The notes below the pieces were generated by a model. It did no database searches. It saw only the letters and a program-made list of their open reading frames with translations, and had not been told where the DNA came from. Source: Thermofilaceae archaeon (GTDB lineage Archaea; Thermoproteota; Thermoprotei; Thermofilales; Thermofilaceae). From it: 10,850 nucleotides of DNA. The stretch covers positions 1 through 10,850 of the forward strand of contig JALURH010000150.1 in assembly GCA_027017025.1 (NCBI GenBank), written 5' to 3'. Of the stretch, positions 1 to 5,652 are shown piece by piece (positions within the stretch are counted from its first letter, which is position 1; each line of letters starts with the position of its first letter). A program made the translations under genes and the position numbers.

Positions 1-81
1 ATATTTAACCATTGATTTACTCTGAATATCGTTAATTTTATCTAGAAGAATATATTATTGGCTTCGGGATTTTTTCAAAAA

Positions 82-89
82 TTTAAATA
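82..89 (+). promoter_or_regulatory. TATA box for the pyruvyl transferase-like gene
   Basis: TTTAAATA, preceded by an A-rich BRE-like stretch, is centred about 26 bases before the ATG at 112, the spacing expected if transcription starts at that ATG. It lies inside the longer reading frame that would begin at TTG 58, which argues against that start. A weaker alternative box, TTAATTTTA at 32-40, could serve a start at 58. Confidence 0.5.
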
Positions 90-111
90 TAGGATGTGGG
101 TTAAATCTCCC

Positions 112-1230
112 ATGATTATATTGTATAGGCCTGATCCAGCTTATAGAAACCTCGGTGATAAAGCGATTAATAGGTCTACCCTAGAGATAGTTAGTAAAGC
201 TTCGGATGCGACGATAGTCATAGTTTCATCGAATCCAAATGAGACACGTAGAGAACTGGGATACAAGTATGTAATCCCGGATATAGAATACTTTGCTCTA
301 AAATATTTTAGGTGGAAGAAAGGGGCTATATGGTTTATTTTTTATCTAATTTTATCTGCTATAATTATTTTCCTCACCCTAGCCTATACCCTAATTAAAC
401 CATTACTGGAGGAGAAAATCATAGGTACATATGCTAAATCACGTCTACTTATAGTTGGAGGGGGAGGCTACTTCAATAAATATTGGATTAAGGAGCTGAT
501 CTACGTTATACCGTTGATAATACTGGTTAAACTTAGGGGTGGGAGAACTATAGTTGCGCCACAGACAATAGGTCCCTTAGATACATGGACTAGTTTCTTC
601 ATATCTAAGATAACTCTCTCCCTCGTAGATAAGATATATGTTAGAGATAAGGTCTCGCTAGCCTACATTAGACTATACTTTGGAAGGAAAATATATAATA
701 AAACCACCCTAGTATATGATTCATCTATCTACCTCTTCAAGAAGACTAGAGTAGGTGGGGGGAGAGACAATAAACTCTGTTGCATTAATTTTCGGCCTTG
801 GTGGGTGAATACAGGTAGAGATTTTACGGACAATATAGTAGAGGCTGTAAGAGTTCTAGCTAATAGGTTTAGGTTAGTGGCTGCGGTGATAGTTAACTAC
901 CCTAACTCTAGGAATGACGAACCTAGGCTACTGGAGAGAGTTGGAGGAAAACTTGGTTTGGATATAGATGTATTTAAACCTAGTAGGCTGGAGGATGTAT
1001 ATAGGTTACTTAGGAAATCTAGTTTAGCGGTTGGTATGAGTTACCACTTCCTGCTTGCAGCATTGGTTGCTGGTACACCCTCTATAGGTATATTTTGTGA
1101 CGACTACTATAGGTTAAAGCTTCTCGGGCTGAAACTATTCTTTGGCGACAAGCTGGAGATAATTAGTATTGATGAATTATCTCCCGGGGTCATTAAGGAG
1201 AAAATAGATGAAATAGGGAAAAATAGCTAA
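112..1230 (+). CDS. Polysaccharide pyruvyl transferase family protein with an inserted hydrophobic segment
   Basis: The protein (372 aa from this start) resembles the polysaccharide pyruvyl transferase family (CsaB/WcaK-like, GT-B-like fold), whose members put pyruvate ketals from phosphoenolpyruvate onto cell-surface sugars. Visible landmarks are the N-terminal strand followed by NLGD (residues 13-16), the glycine-rich VGGGGYF (115-121), APQTIGPL further on, and the C-terminal VGMSYH (317-322, with the family's conserved His) followed by a small-residue helix and PSIGI. Unusual for the family, residues about 73-96 form a strongly hydrophobic stretch between the first strands and the GGGG loop, suggesting membrane attachment. 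The start is my choice: a TATA-like TTTAAATA lies about 26 bases upstream and family proteins usually begin directly with this strand. Alternative in-frame starts are TTG at 58 and ATG at 94. The neighbours fit glycan synthesis. Family is fairly sure; sugar acceptor, and whether pyruvate is really the donor, are unknown. Confidence 0.8.
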   Translation: MIILYRPDPAYRNLGDKAINRSTLEIVSKASDATIVIVSSNPNETRRELGYKYVIPDIEYFALKYFRWKKGAIWFIFYLILSAIIIFLTLAYTLIKPLLEEKIIGTYAKSRLLIVGGGGYFNKYWIKELIYVIPLIILVKLRGGRTIVAPQTIGPLDTWTSFFISKITLSLVDKIYVRDKVSLAYIRLYFGRKIYNKTTLVYDSSIYLFKKTRVGGGRDNKLCCINFRPWWVNTGRDFTDNIVEAVRVLANRFRLVAAVIVNYPNSRNDEPRLLERVGGKLGLDIDVFKPSRLEDVYRLLRKSSLAVGMSYHFLLAALVAGTPSIGIFCDDYYRLKLLGLKLFFGDKLEIISIDELSPGVIKEKIDEIGKNS

Positions 1231-1294
1231 CTCTGTACGTTAACTAATTATTAACTTACCGGGCAATAATTATTTCTTACAGAAAGTTTATAGT

Positions 1295-1302
1295 TTTATT
1301 TA
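1295..1302 (+). promoter_or_regulatory. TATA box of the PP-loop gene (leaderless)
   Basis: TTTATTTA lies with its centre about 26 bases upstream of the ATG at 1324 and there is no Shine-Dalgarno before that ATG, so the mRNA is probably leaderless. A nearer ATG at 1314 is in another frame and meets a stop after 11 codons. The 93-base gap (1231-1323) holds no gene. It has a short inverted repeat (GTTAA...TTAAC, 1239-1255), too small to call a terminator. Confidence 0.6.
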
Positions 1303-1323
1303 AACAATTCCATATGTCTCAAT

Positions 1324-2640
1324 ATGTCCAAAGGGTATGTAAGAATTGAGTATGGCCTTGTTAGACGTGACACTATATGCTATAGACTTACGCCTTCACT
1401 ACTAGCGAGGAAATACTTTAAATCTAGGTATATTTTCTTCCACTACCCGGGCTTAGACCTTAGAGAAATCAGTAGTAGCATACTTGCTGCCCCGGGCATA
1501 GCCTCTATAGCACCTATCATATGGGTCGGTGGATTAAAGCTTTATGTAGATGAAATAGACTCCACGTTGCTAGAGGGGCTAGATAAAGCTAGGGAGGGGT
1601 TTGCCAACCTATATCCTACAGTCAGTTTCTCCGGCGAAATAGTACCTAGAGTAGAGGTTCATAACTCGGTAGATAAGAGGGGGGAGGGGCTCCTATTTAG
1701 TGGAGGGGTAGATTCAATGTCTTCCTATATTCTACACCAATCCTCTATATCTACTCTCGCTATGGTTCGTGGAGCAGATGTTCCTCTCAGCGGCCTAAGG
1801 AAATGGTTTCTAGTAAAAAATGTTTATTCACGTTTTGCTAGGAGAGAGAACGTGGCGCTAAAGTATGTAGCAACTAATATACGTGACGCCGTAAATGAGT
1901 CATACCTAAATACGGTTTTTGGTCGTTTATCGATGGATGGGAGCTGGTGGGGTGGTTTCTGGCACGGCATAGTTTTAATCAGTACGATGGCTCCTATAAC
2001 CTTTGCGGACAAGATAGGTACTATTTACCTAGCGTCTTCAGCTCCCCGCTATAGAGTGTATAGCTGGGGCTCCCACCCAAGTATAGATGAACATATTCGG
2101 TGGGGGAACATAAAGGTTGTACACGATTGTGTTAAATACCCTAGGCACCTTAAAGTAAGGTACTTTATTAAGAGATACATAGCTGAAACAGGGCGTTACC
2201 TGCCTATTAGATCCTGCTGGAAAAAATCTAGGGGGCTAAACTGTGGGAGATGCGAGAAATGCTATAGAACCATGATTAGCTTATTGATAGAGGGGATAGA
2301 TCCAGCTAAAGTTGGTTTCCCAATAGATAGCCATACCCTAAGGAGCCTCCGTAGAATGATAGCTACGAAGAAATTTAGGATACCTAGGTCATTACTTGAG
2401 ACTTGGCTCGAAATACTCTATTTTATCCCAAACACCTACTCAGAGATACCAGATATCTATGGCTCCAGGGAGTTTCTATACTGGCTAAAGAGATATAGTA
2501 TTATAGATATCGTTGAGACAGGTAGGAGACCTAGCATAGCTTCATTCATCAAAAGATATATTACTTCCTCTATCTACCCCTATGTAAAGACCAATAGCTA
2601 CGGTTTATTAAGGAACCTAGGTCTTATCCTCTCAACCTGA
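1324..2640 (+). CDS. QueC-like PP-loop ATPase of a glycan-associated family
   Basis: 438 aa. About 115 residues of unassigned N-terminal sequence precede a PP-loop (HUP-fold) domain. The ATP-pyrophosphatase signature SGGVDS is at 126-131, and a QueC-like zinc site follows as Cys298, Cys307, Cys310, Cys313 (C-x8-C-x2-C-x2-C) with Arg315 after it, matching the CY...CGxCxxCxxR arrangement of 7-cyano-7-deazaguanine synthase. Between them are GFWHGIVL and WGSHP (248-252) plus a VVHDC segment; from memory, WGSHPxxD, VHDG and NCGRCEKCxRTM mark a widespread uncharacterised bacterial family often annotated only as QueC/ExsB-like and often found in polysaccharide loci. Such enzymes adenylate a carboxylate or similar group and then attack it with ammonia, amine or sulfur; the substrate here is unknown. 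Its length is nearly twice QueC (about 220-230 aa), and it lacks QueC's FVPGRN-type substrate segment as far as I can see, so a true tRNA-deazapurine role is unlikely. It sits among glycan genes. The 3' end overlaps the opposing gene. Confidence 0.8.
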   Translation: MSKGYVRIEYGLVRRDTICYRLTPSLLARKYFKSRYIFFHYPGLDLREISSSILAAPGIASIAPIIWVGGLKLYVDEIDSTLLEGLDKAREGFANLYPTVSFSGEIVPRVEVHNSVDKRGEGLLFSGGVDSMSSYILHQSSISTLAMVRGADVPLSGLRKWFLVKNVYSRFARRENVALKYVATNIRDAVNESYLNTVFGRLSMDGSWWGGFWHGIVLISTMAPITFADKIGTIYLASSAPRYRVYSWGSHPSIDEHIRWGNIKVVHDCVKYPRHLKVRYFIKRYIAETGRYLPIRSCWKKSRGLNCGRCEKCYRTMISLLIEGIDPAKVGFPIDSHTLRSLRRMIATKKFRIPRSLLETWLEILYFIPNTYSEIPDIYGSREFLYWLKRYSIIDIVETGRRPSIASFIKRYITSSIYPYVKTNSYGLLRNLGLILST

Positions 2641-3576
2641 TAGTTTTTCCCTCCAATAAGATATAGTTAATTTCAATCCTTCTTCAAGCTTATACTTAGG
2701 CCTCCACGCAAGCATTTTTTCAGCCTTAGAATAGTCACCATAGAGAACCTGTATATCTAGTGGCCTGAGGGGCACACTATACCAGGCTACATCACCCTCA
2801 AACCCCACTAAATCACTAATAATCTCAGTAACCTCTTCAAGCGTTAAGCCTCTTCCAGTGCAGAAATTAAAGACCTCACCTATAGCCTTATTATTCCCGA
2901 GGCAAGTAAGGTAGGAGTTTACGTGATCCTCTACATACATGAAGTCTCTTACAGGCGTTGGATCCCCAAGTCTCACAATATTCCGCGTCAACATCTGGTA
3001 TATTGTCCTCTCAATGAAGAAATGGGTATTTCTCCTACGCCCATACGTGTTAAAGTTCCTCAGGATAGTTACAGGGAAATCGTAGGCGTCTCGAAGATAC
3101 AGTAGATATTTTTCGGCAGCATATTTACTGACAGCATATGGACTATTAGGATTAGCTGGCATATCTTCTCTCTTAGGTACTGGACCATTCCCATAGACCT
3201 CCGATGTTGATGCAAAGAGAAACTGTTTTAAATGTGGCACCTCCCTTAGGCAAGCCTCCGCTAGATTTATTGTACCAAGAAAGTTGACTTCATTTACTTC
3301 CTGGGGATGATCATAGCTATATGCTACAGGACTTATAGCTGCAAGGTGTATTACATAGTCCGGCTGTACAGCCTTAATAGCTTTCCTAACGTCTGTATAC
3401 TCCCTGAGATCGCCGAAAATAGTCTTAATGTTTTCCCCCACAATATACCTGCCTGTGACGTATCTCTGAAATGAATAAACATTATATCCTATCTTCGACA
3501 ATCTTTCTATCAAGAAGTTCCCGATAAAACCTGTCCCACCCGTTACCAATATTTTTTCATTATATTCTCCATCCAT
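2632..3576 (-). CDS. NAD(P)-dependent nucleotide-sugar epimerase/dehydratase (extended SDR)
   Basis: 314 aa, full length for extended short-chain dehydrogenases that act on nucleotide sugars. Seen: the Rossmann GxxGxxG (TGGTGFIG, glycines 13, 16, 19), GDL at 55-57, HLAA at 77-80, the active-site segment ASTSEVYG (122-129), YAVSK with the catalytic Tyr147 and Lys151, and RDFMYVEDHV (210-219). The Thr124-Ser125-Glu126 order is like the T-S-E or T-D-E triads of GDP-mannose and dTDP-glucose 4,6-dehydratases, whereas UDP-glucose 4-epimerases usually lack the Glu. A 4,6-dehydratase giving a 4-keto-6-deoxy sugar is therefore my first guess, with 4-epimerase or 4-keto reductase as alternatives. It is the only gene on this strand; it converges on the PP-loop gene with a 9-base overlap and diverges from the membrane protein gene. 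It probably supplies an activated sugar to the glycan made by the neighbours. Confidence 0.87.
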   Translation of the reverse strand: MDGEYNEKILVTGGTGFIGNFLIERLSKIGYNVYSFQRYVTGRYIVGENIKTIFGDLREYTDVRKAIKAVQPDYVIHLAAISPVAYSYDHPQEVNEVNFLGTINLAEACLREVPHLKQFLFASTSEVYGNGPVPKREDMPANPNSPYAVSKYAAEKYLLYLRDAYDFPVTILRNFNTYGRRRNTHFFIERTIYQMLTRNIVRLGDPTPVRDFMYVEDHVNSYLTCLGNNKAIGEVFNFCTGRGLTLEEVTEIISDLVGFEGDVAWYSVPLRPLDIQVLYGDYSKAEKMLAWRPKYKLEEGLKLTISYWREKLSG

Positions 3577-3582
3577 CTATTT

Positions 3583-3587
3583 CCCCT
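3583..3587 (-). promoter_or_regulatory. Shine-Dalgarno-like AGGGG before the SDR gene
   Basis: Read on the minus strand, AGGGG lies 6 bases before the ATG at 3576. This suggests a short-leader mRNA instead of a leaderless one, in keeping with a TATA box placed too far upstream for a leaderless start. Confidence 0.4.
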
Positions 3588-3630
3588 ACAACTGAAACAT
3601 AATTTGAGTTAATTTTGGGTAAACCATAGA

Positions 3631-3637
3631 TATAAAT
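3631..3637 (-). promoter_or_regulatory. Probable TATA box for the SDR gene
   Basis: On the minus strand this reads ATTTATA inside an A/T run. Transcription would start near 3608, leaving a leader of about 30 bases that contains the AGGGG site. No better box lies at the leaderless distance, where only CAAATTAT is seen. Confidence 0.4.
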
Positions 3638-3744
3638 TTTGCTATATCCACGTATAAAAGGATATTTGATGGTCAATTTGATATATAAAATGTTCCCATT
3701 ATCCTTAATTTATCCACCAACTATTATACTTGGAGCAGATGGGA

Positions 3745-3796
3745 TAGATTAACTGGGTTTAAAGTCTTAGAATAAATAGATTAACTTGATTAAAAA
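3745..3796 (+). repeat. Imperfect direct repeat upstream of the GT-C-like gene (possible operator)
   Basis: TAGATTAACT occurs exactly at 3745-3754 and again at 3777-3786. Extended to 20 bases, the copies (3745-3764 and 3777-3796) match at 16 positions. Their 32-base spacing is close to three helical turns, so both copies would face the same side of the DNA. The second copy ends just before the TATA box at 3802-3810, where a transcription factor could act on BRE/TBP access. A regulator is inferred only. Confidence 0.4.
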
Positions 3797-3801
3797 GTGA
3801 A

Positions 3802-3810
3802 TATTTATTA
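3802..3810 (+). promoter_or_regulatory. TATA box of the GT-C-like gene (leaderless)
   Basis: TATTTATTA is centred about 27 bases upstream of the ATG at 3833, with an A/G-rich BRE-like stretch just before it and no Shine-Dalgarno near the start. This matches the spacing seen before the gene at 1324. Confidence 0.6.
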
Positions 3811-3832
3811 GCCCATAGCTAGCCTTCACAAA

Positions 3833-5359
3833 ATGTTTGGTGTCGAAGTGTCATCTAGGAGGAATGAGAAATACTTCACCATATCTCTCGTATTGATTTC
3901 CTCAGCGATAGTAGCTATACGTTTAATGTCAACACTAATATTCCCCTACTTTCTTGCATGGGATCCATGGGAGTATTACCATACGTTACTCGTATTAGAA
4001 GAAAAAAGAATCAATATAAGGTATGGTACAGCTAGCTACTATATTTCGGGTATAGTCTATATACTACTAGGTATAGTGGAGGCTAGCGATATAACACCCT
4101 TCGAGGCGGTAAAGTGGGTTTCACCTATTACCTACTCACTAGTTATTATACCAGCTATCTATTCCCTGACGAAACTATTTCTCAATAGTAGGAGGAATGC
4201 GTTAATAGCACTACTCTTATTCGCAGTCTCCGATATTGCAGTCTTAAGGGAGTCCTATACTATAGCTGAGGGAATAGCGATACCTCTCTCACTCATAGCT
4301 ATACTTGCCCTAGTTAACTACTACCTAAAGGAGAACATGTTTGACCTAATAATTTTCTCTATTGTTTCATCCTCAGTGATTTTATCCCATAGCTTAACGA
4401 CACTTGTAATGATGGGGCTACTCGCTATCTTCCCCTCAGCTATAGCTAAGGTTGAGCGATCCAGGGAGAAAAATGTTAAGGTAGCGTTAATGATAACGCT
4501 ACCAGCACTAATAATCTTCTCTACACCTGCACATAGGTATATTGAGATAGAGTTCTACAAGAGGGTAGAGATGTTCCTGAGAGATATTCTCGAGCCTAAG
4601 GAGCCGACATCAGTTTTCGAGGCATTAACAACTAAGTATTCAGCTGTCCCTAAGTCATATCTAGAACTAGTATTCCATCACATAAGTACCCTAGTAACAG
4701 GTTTTTTAGCACTAGTAGCTTCTATAGCTTTTGTCAAGAAGAGGGGTAGGAGAGAGCCAATATTGCTTAGCTGGTTGTTAGCGACACTCGCCTTCTTCGT
4801 CCTAAGTATTTTAGGCGACTATTACTTCGGCTGGCTCTTCGACTTCTACGGGTATAGAGCTTGGATATTTACTGTAACACCAGCTGTTATTCTCGCATCA
4901 TATACCCTAAGTAGGGTGGAAGAGAAGAAGCAGGTATTAGTGCTACCAATAATTATACTAATATCCTCCCTAGGCACTATCTCGTTCCTCCAGCATCAAT
5001 TTAGTACGATGAATAGAGACATAAGTGAAATCGAGTCTTCAAACTGGTTTATAGCTAGACTGCCAGCAAACTCTATAGTCTTCAGCCCTAATAGTTTTAT
5101 AGTCTCCAATGAAAACATTACCTCGGTTAAATCAGTATATGATGTTAAGTTCTTTATAGGGAATATGAGTAGTAAACTATCTATCATTAGGGGGAGGGGA
5201 AGTAGCGCTGTTTACGTGTATTCCTCTAGGAGAGCTACAAACTACCCATTCTTCACCTCCTACCTATATATTAACTACAGTGACATATATGCCTCTAAGA
5301 GATTTATAAGGATCTATGATTCACAACAAGTATGGGCTTGGTATTTTATCGACAATTAG
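3833..5359 (+). CDS. Polytopic membrane protein, GT-C glycosyltransferase-like
   Basis: 508 aa. About 11-12 hydrophobic segments run from residue 14 to 386 (for example 14-39, 95-115, 122-138, 145-163, 168-185, 216-231, 280-300, 310-328, 342-360, 368-386), followed by a roughly 120-residue soluble C-terminal domain. The loop after the first membrane helix carries WDPWEYYH (Asp44), placed like the conserved acidic residue in the first external loop of GT-C enzymes (PMT, ArnT, AglB/STT3). RESYTIAEG (139-147) and FYGYRAW (338-344) are further polar motifs at helix ends. GT-C enzymes use lipid-phosphate-linked sugars at the outer membrane face, so this could add a sugar to a glycan or protein. 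No WWDYG motif was found, so it is not a standard AglB oligosaccharyltransferase. The C-terminal domain is probably extracellular. It has its own promoter. Membrane topology is sure; the GT-C assignment is moderate. Confidence 0.7.
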   Translation: MFGVEVSSRRNEKYFTISLVLISSAIVAIRLMSTLIFPYFLAWDPWEYYHTLLVLEEKRINIRYGTASYYISGIVYILLGIVEASDITPFEAVKWVSPITYSLVIIPAIYSLTKLFLNSRRNALIALLLFAVSDIAVLRESYTIAEGIAIPLSLIAILALVNYYLKENMFDLIIFSIVSSSVILSHSLTTLVMMGLLAIFPSAIAKVERSREKNVKVALMITLPALIIFSTPAHRYIEIEFYKRVEMFLRDILEPKEPTSVFEALTTKYSAVPKSYLELVFHHISTLVTGFLALVASIAFVKKRGRREPILLSWLLATLAFFVLSILGDYYFGWLFDFYGYRAWIFTVTPAVILASYTLSRVEEKKQVLVLPIIILISSLGTISFLQHQFSTMNRDISEIESSNWFIARLPANSIVFSPNSFIVSNENITSVKSVYDVKFFIGNMSSKLSIIRGRGSSAVYVYSSRRATNYPFFTSYLYINYSDIYASKRFIRIYDSQQVWAWYFIDN

Positions 5360-5390
5360 CTACCATTATAGTTAGCATTATAATATACTG

Positions 5391-5396
5391 TTTTTT
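5391..5396 (+). terminator. T-tract terminator after the GT-C-like gene
   Basis: A run of six T lies about 30 bases after the stop codon in an A/T-rich stretch. Archaeal RNA polymerase stops at such U-tracts without needing a hairpin. A second run of six T at 5467-5472 could act as a backup. Confidence 0.4.
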
Positions 5397-5502
5397 GGAG
5401 CCATTCCGACAATAATTGATTTATAGTCTACCATCATATATTAAATGATTAAATTAATTACTACGATTTTTTCAACGACAAAAAAGTTATCTTCCATAGA
5501 AA

Positions 5503-5513
5503 TATTTATTTTT
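5503..5513 (+). promoter_or_regulatory. TATA box upstream of the secreted-protein operon
   Basis: TATTTATTTTT is the strongest box in the gap 5360-5652. At the spacing used by the other genes here, transcription would start near 5530-5534, at or just after the ATG at 5527. That makes 5527 a doubtful start and predicts a leader of about 120 bases before the ATG at 5653. A weaker box, TAATATAT at 5597-5604, would give a leader near 25 bases. Apart from these, the T-tracts and a 10-base inverted repeat (5426-5435 with 5526-5535), I see no gene in this gap. Confidence 0.5.
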
Positions 5514-5640
5514 AAATCAGATAAAGATGGTAGACCACAGGTCGATTAACGCTCGCCATAATACAAATAATCTTTGTGTATTTGTCGTAGCTACCCTAAT
5601 ATATGGTACTAGAATACCCTGTGGTAGGAAAAATTTTCGT

Positions 5641-5646
5641 AGGGAG
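5641..5646 (+). promoter_or_regulatory. Shine-Dalgarno AGGGAG deciding the start at 5653
   Basis: AGGGAG (core GGAG when paired with the 16S tail) lies 6 bases before the ATG at 5653. That ATG begins a typical signal peptide, so the site favours 5653 over the upstream in-frame ATG at 5527. Confidence 0.45.
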
Positions 5647-5652
5647 TTTTCT

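Larger units (their letters stand above)
3577..3832. other. Divergent intergenic region
   Basis: These 256 A/T-rich bases separate two divergent genes and hold no convincing protein gene. Contents: SDR promoter elements at the left end; a TATAAAAG element on the plus strand at 3653-3660 without a gene at the right distance; a direct repeat at 3745-3764 and 3777-3796; and the promoter of the membrane protein gene at the right end. It is longer than needed for two core promoters, which leaves room for regulation. Confidence 0.6.

Noticed and set aside
1..57. Possible end of an upstream gene or RNA
   Set aside because: These bases are A/T rich with no readable gene remnant; too short to judge.
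1239..1255. Short inverted repeat GTTAA...TTAAC after the first gene
   Set aside because: Five-base A/T arms around a seven-base loop are too weak for a terminator, and archaeal termination does not depend on hairpins.
1824..2012. 62-codon frame on the minus strand
   Set aside because: It lies fully inside the PP-loop gene, has no promoter or Shine-Dalgarno, and resembles no family; a shadow of the real gene.
1324..2640. Annotation as queC of the archaeosine/queuosine pathway
   Set aside because: The PP-loop and Cys site match, but length, internal motifs and glycan neighbours fit the uncharacterised relative better than true QueC.
2923..3105. 60-codon frame on the plus strand
   Set aside because: It lies inside the SDR coding region, over well conserved SDR motifs read from the other strand.
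3669..3752. 27-codon frame in the divergent intergenic region
   Set aside because: It is short, with no Shine-Dalgarno, and the TATAAAAG box is only 16 bases upstream, so the ATG would not be in the transcript; kept only as a possibility under findings.
4996..5187. 63-codon frame on the minus strand
   Set aside because: It is antisense to the outer domain of the membrane protein, with no start signals.
3833..5359. Annotation as AglB oligosaccharyltransferase
   Set aside because: No WWDYG-type motif was found, and at 508 aa it is shorter than usual AglB proteins.
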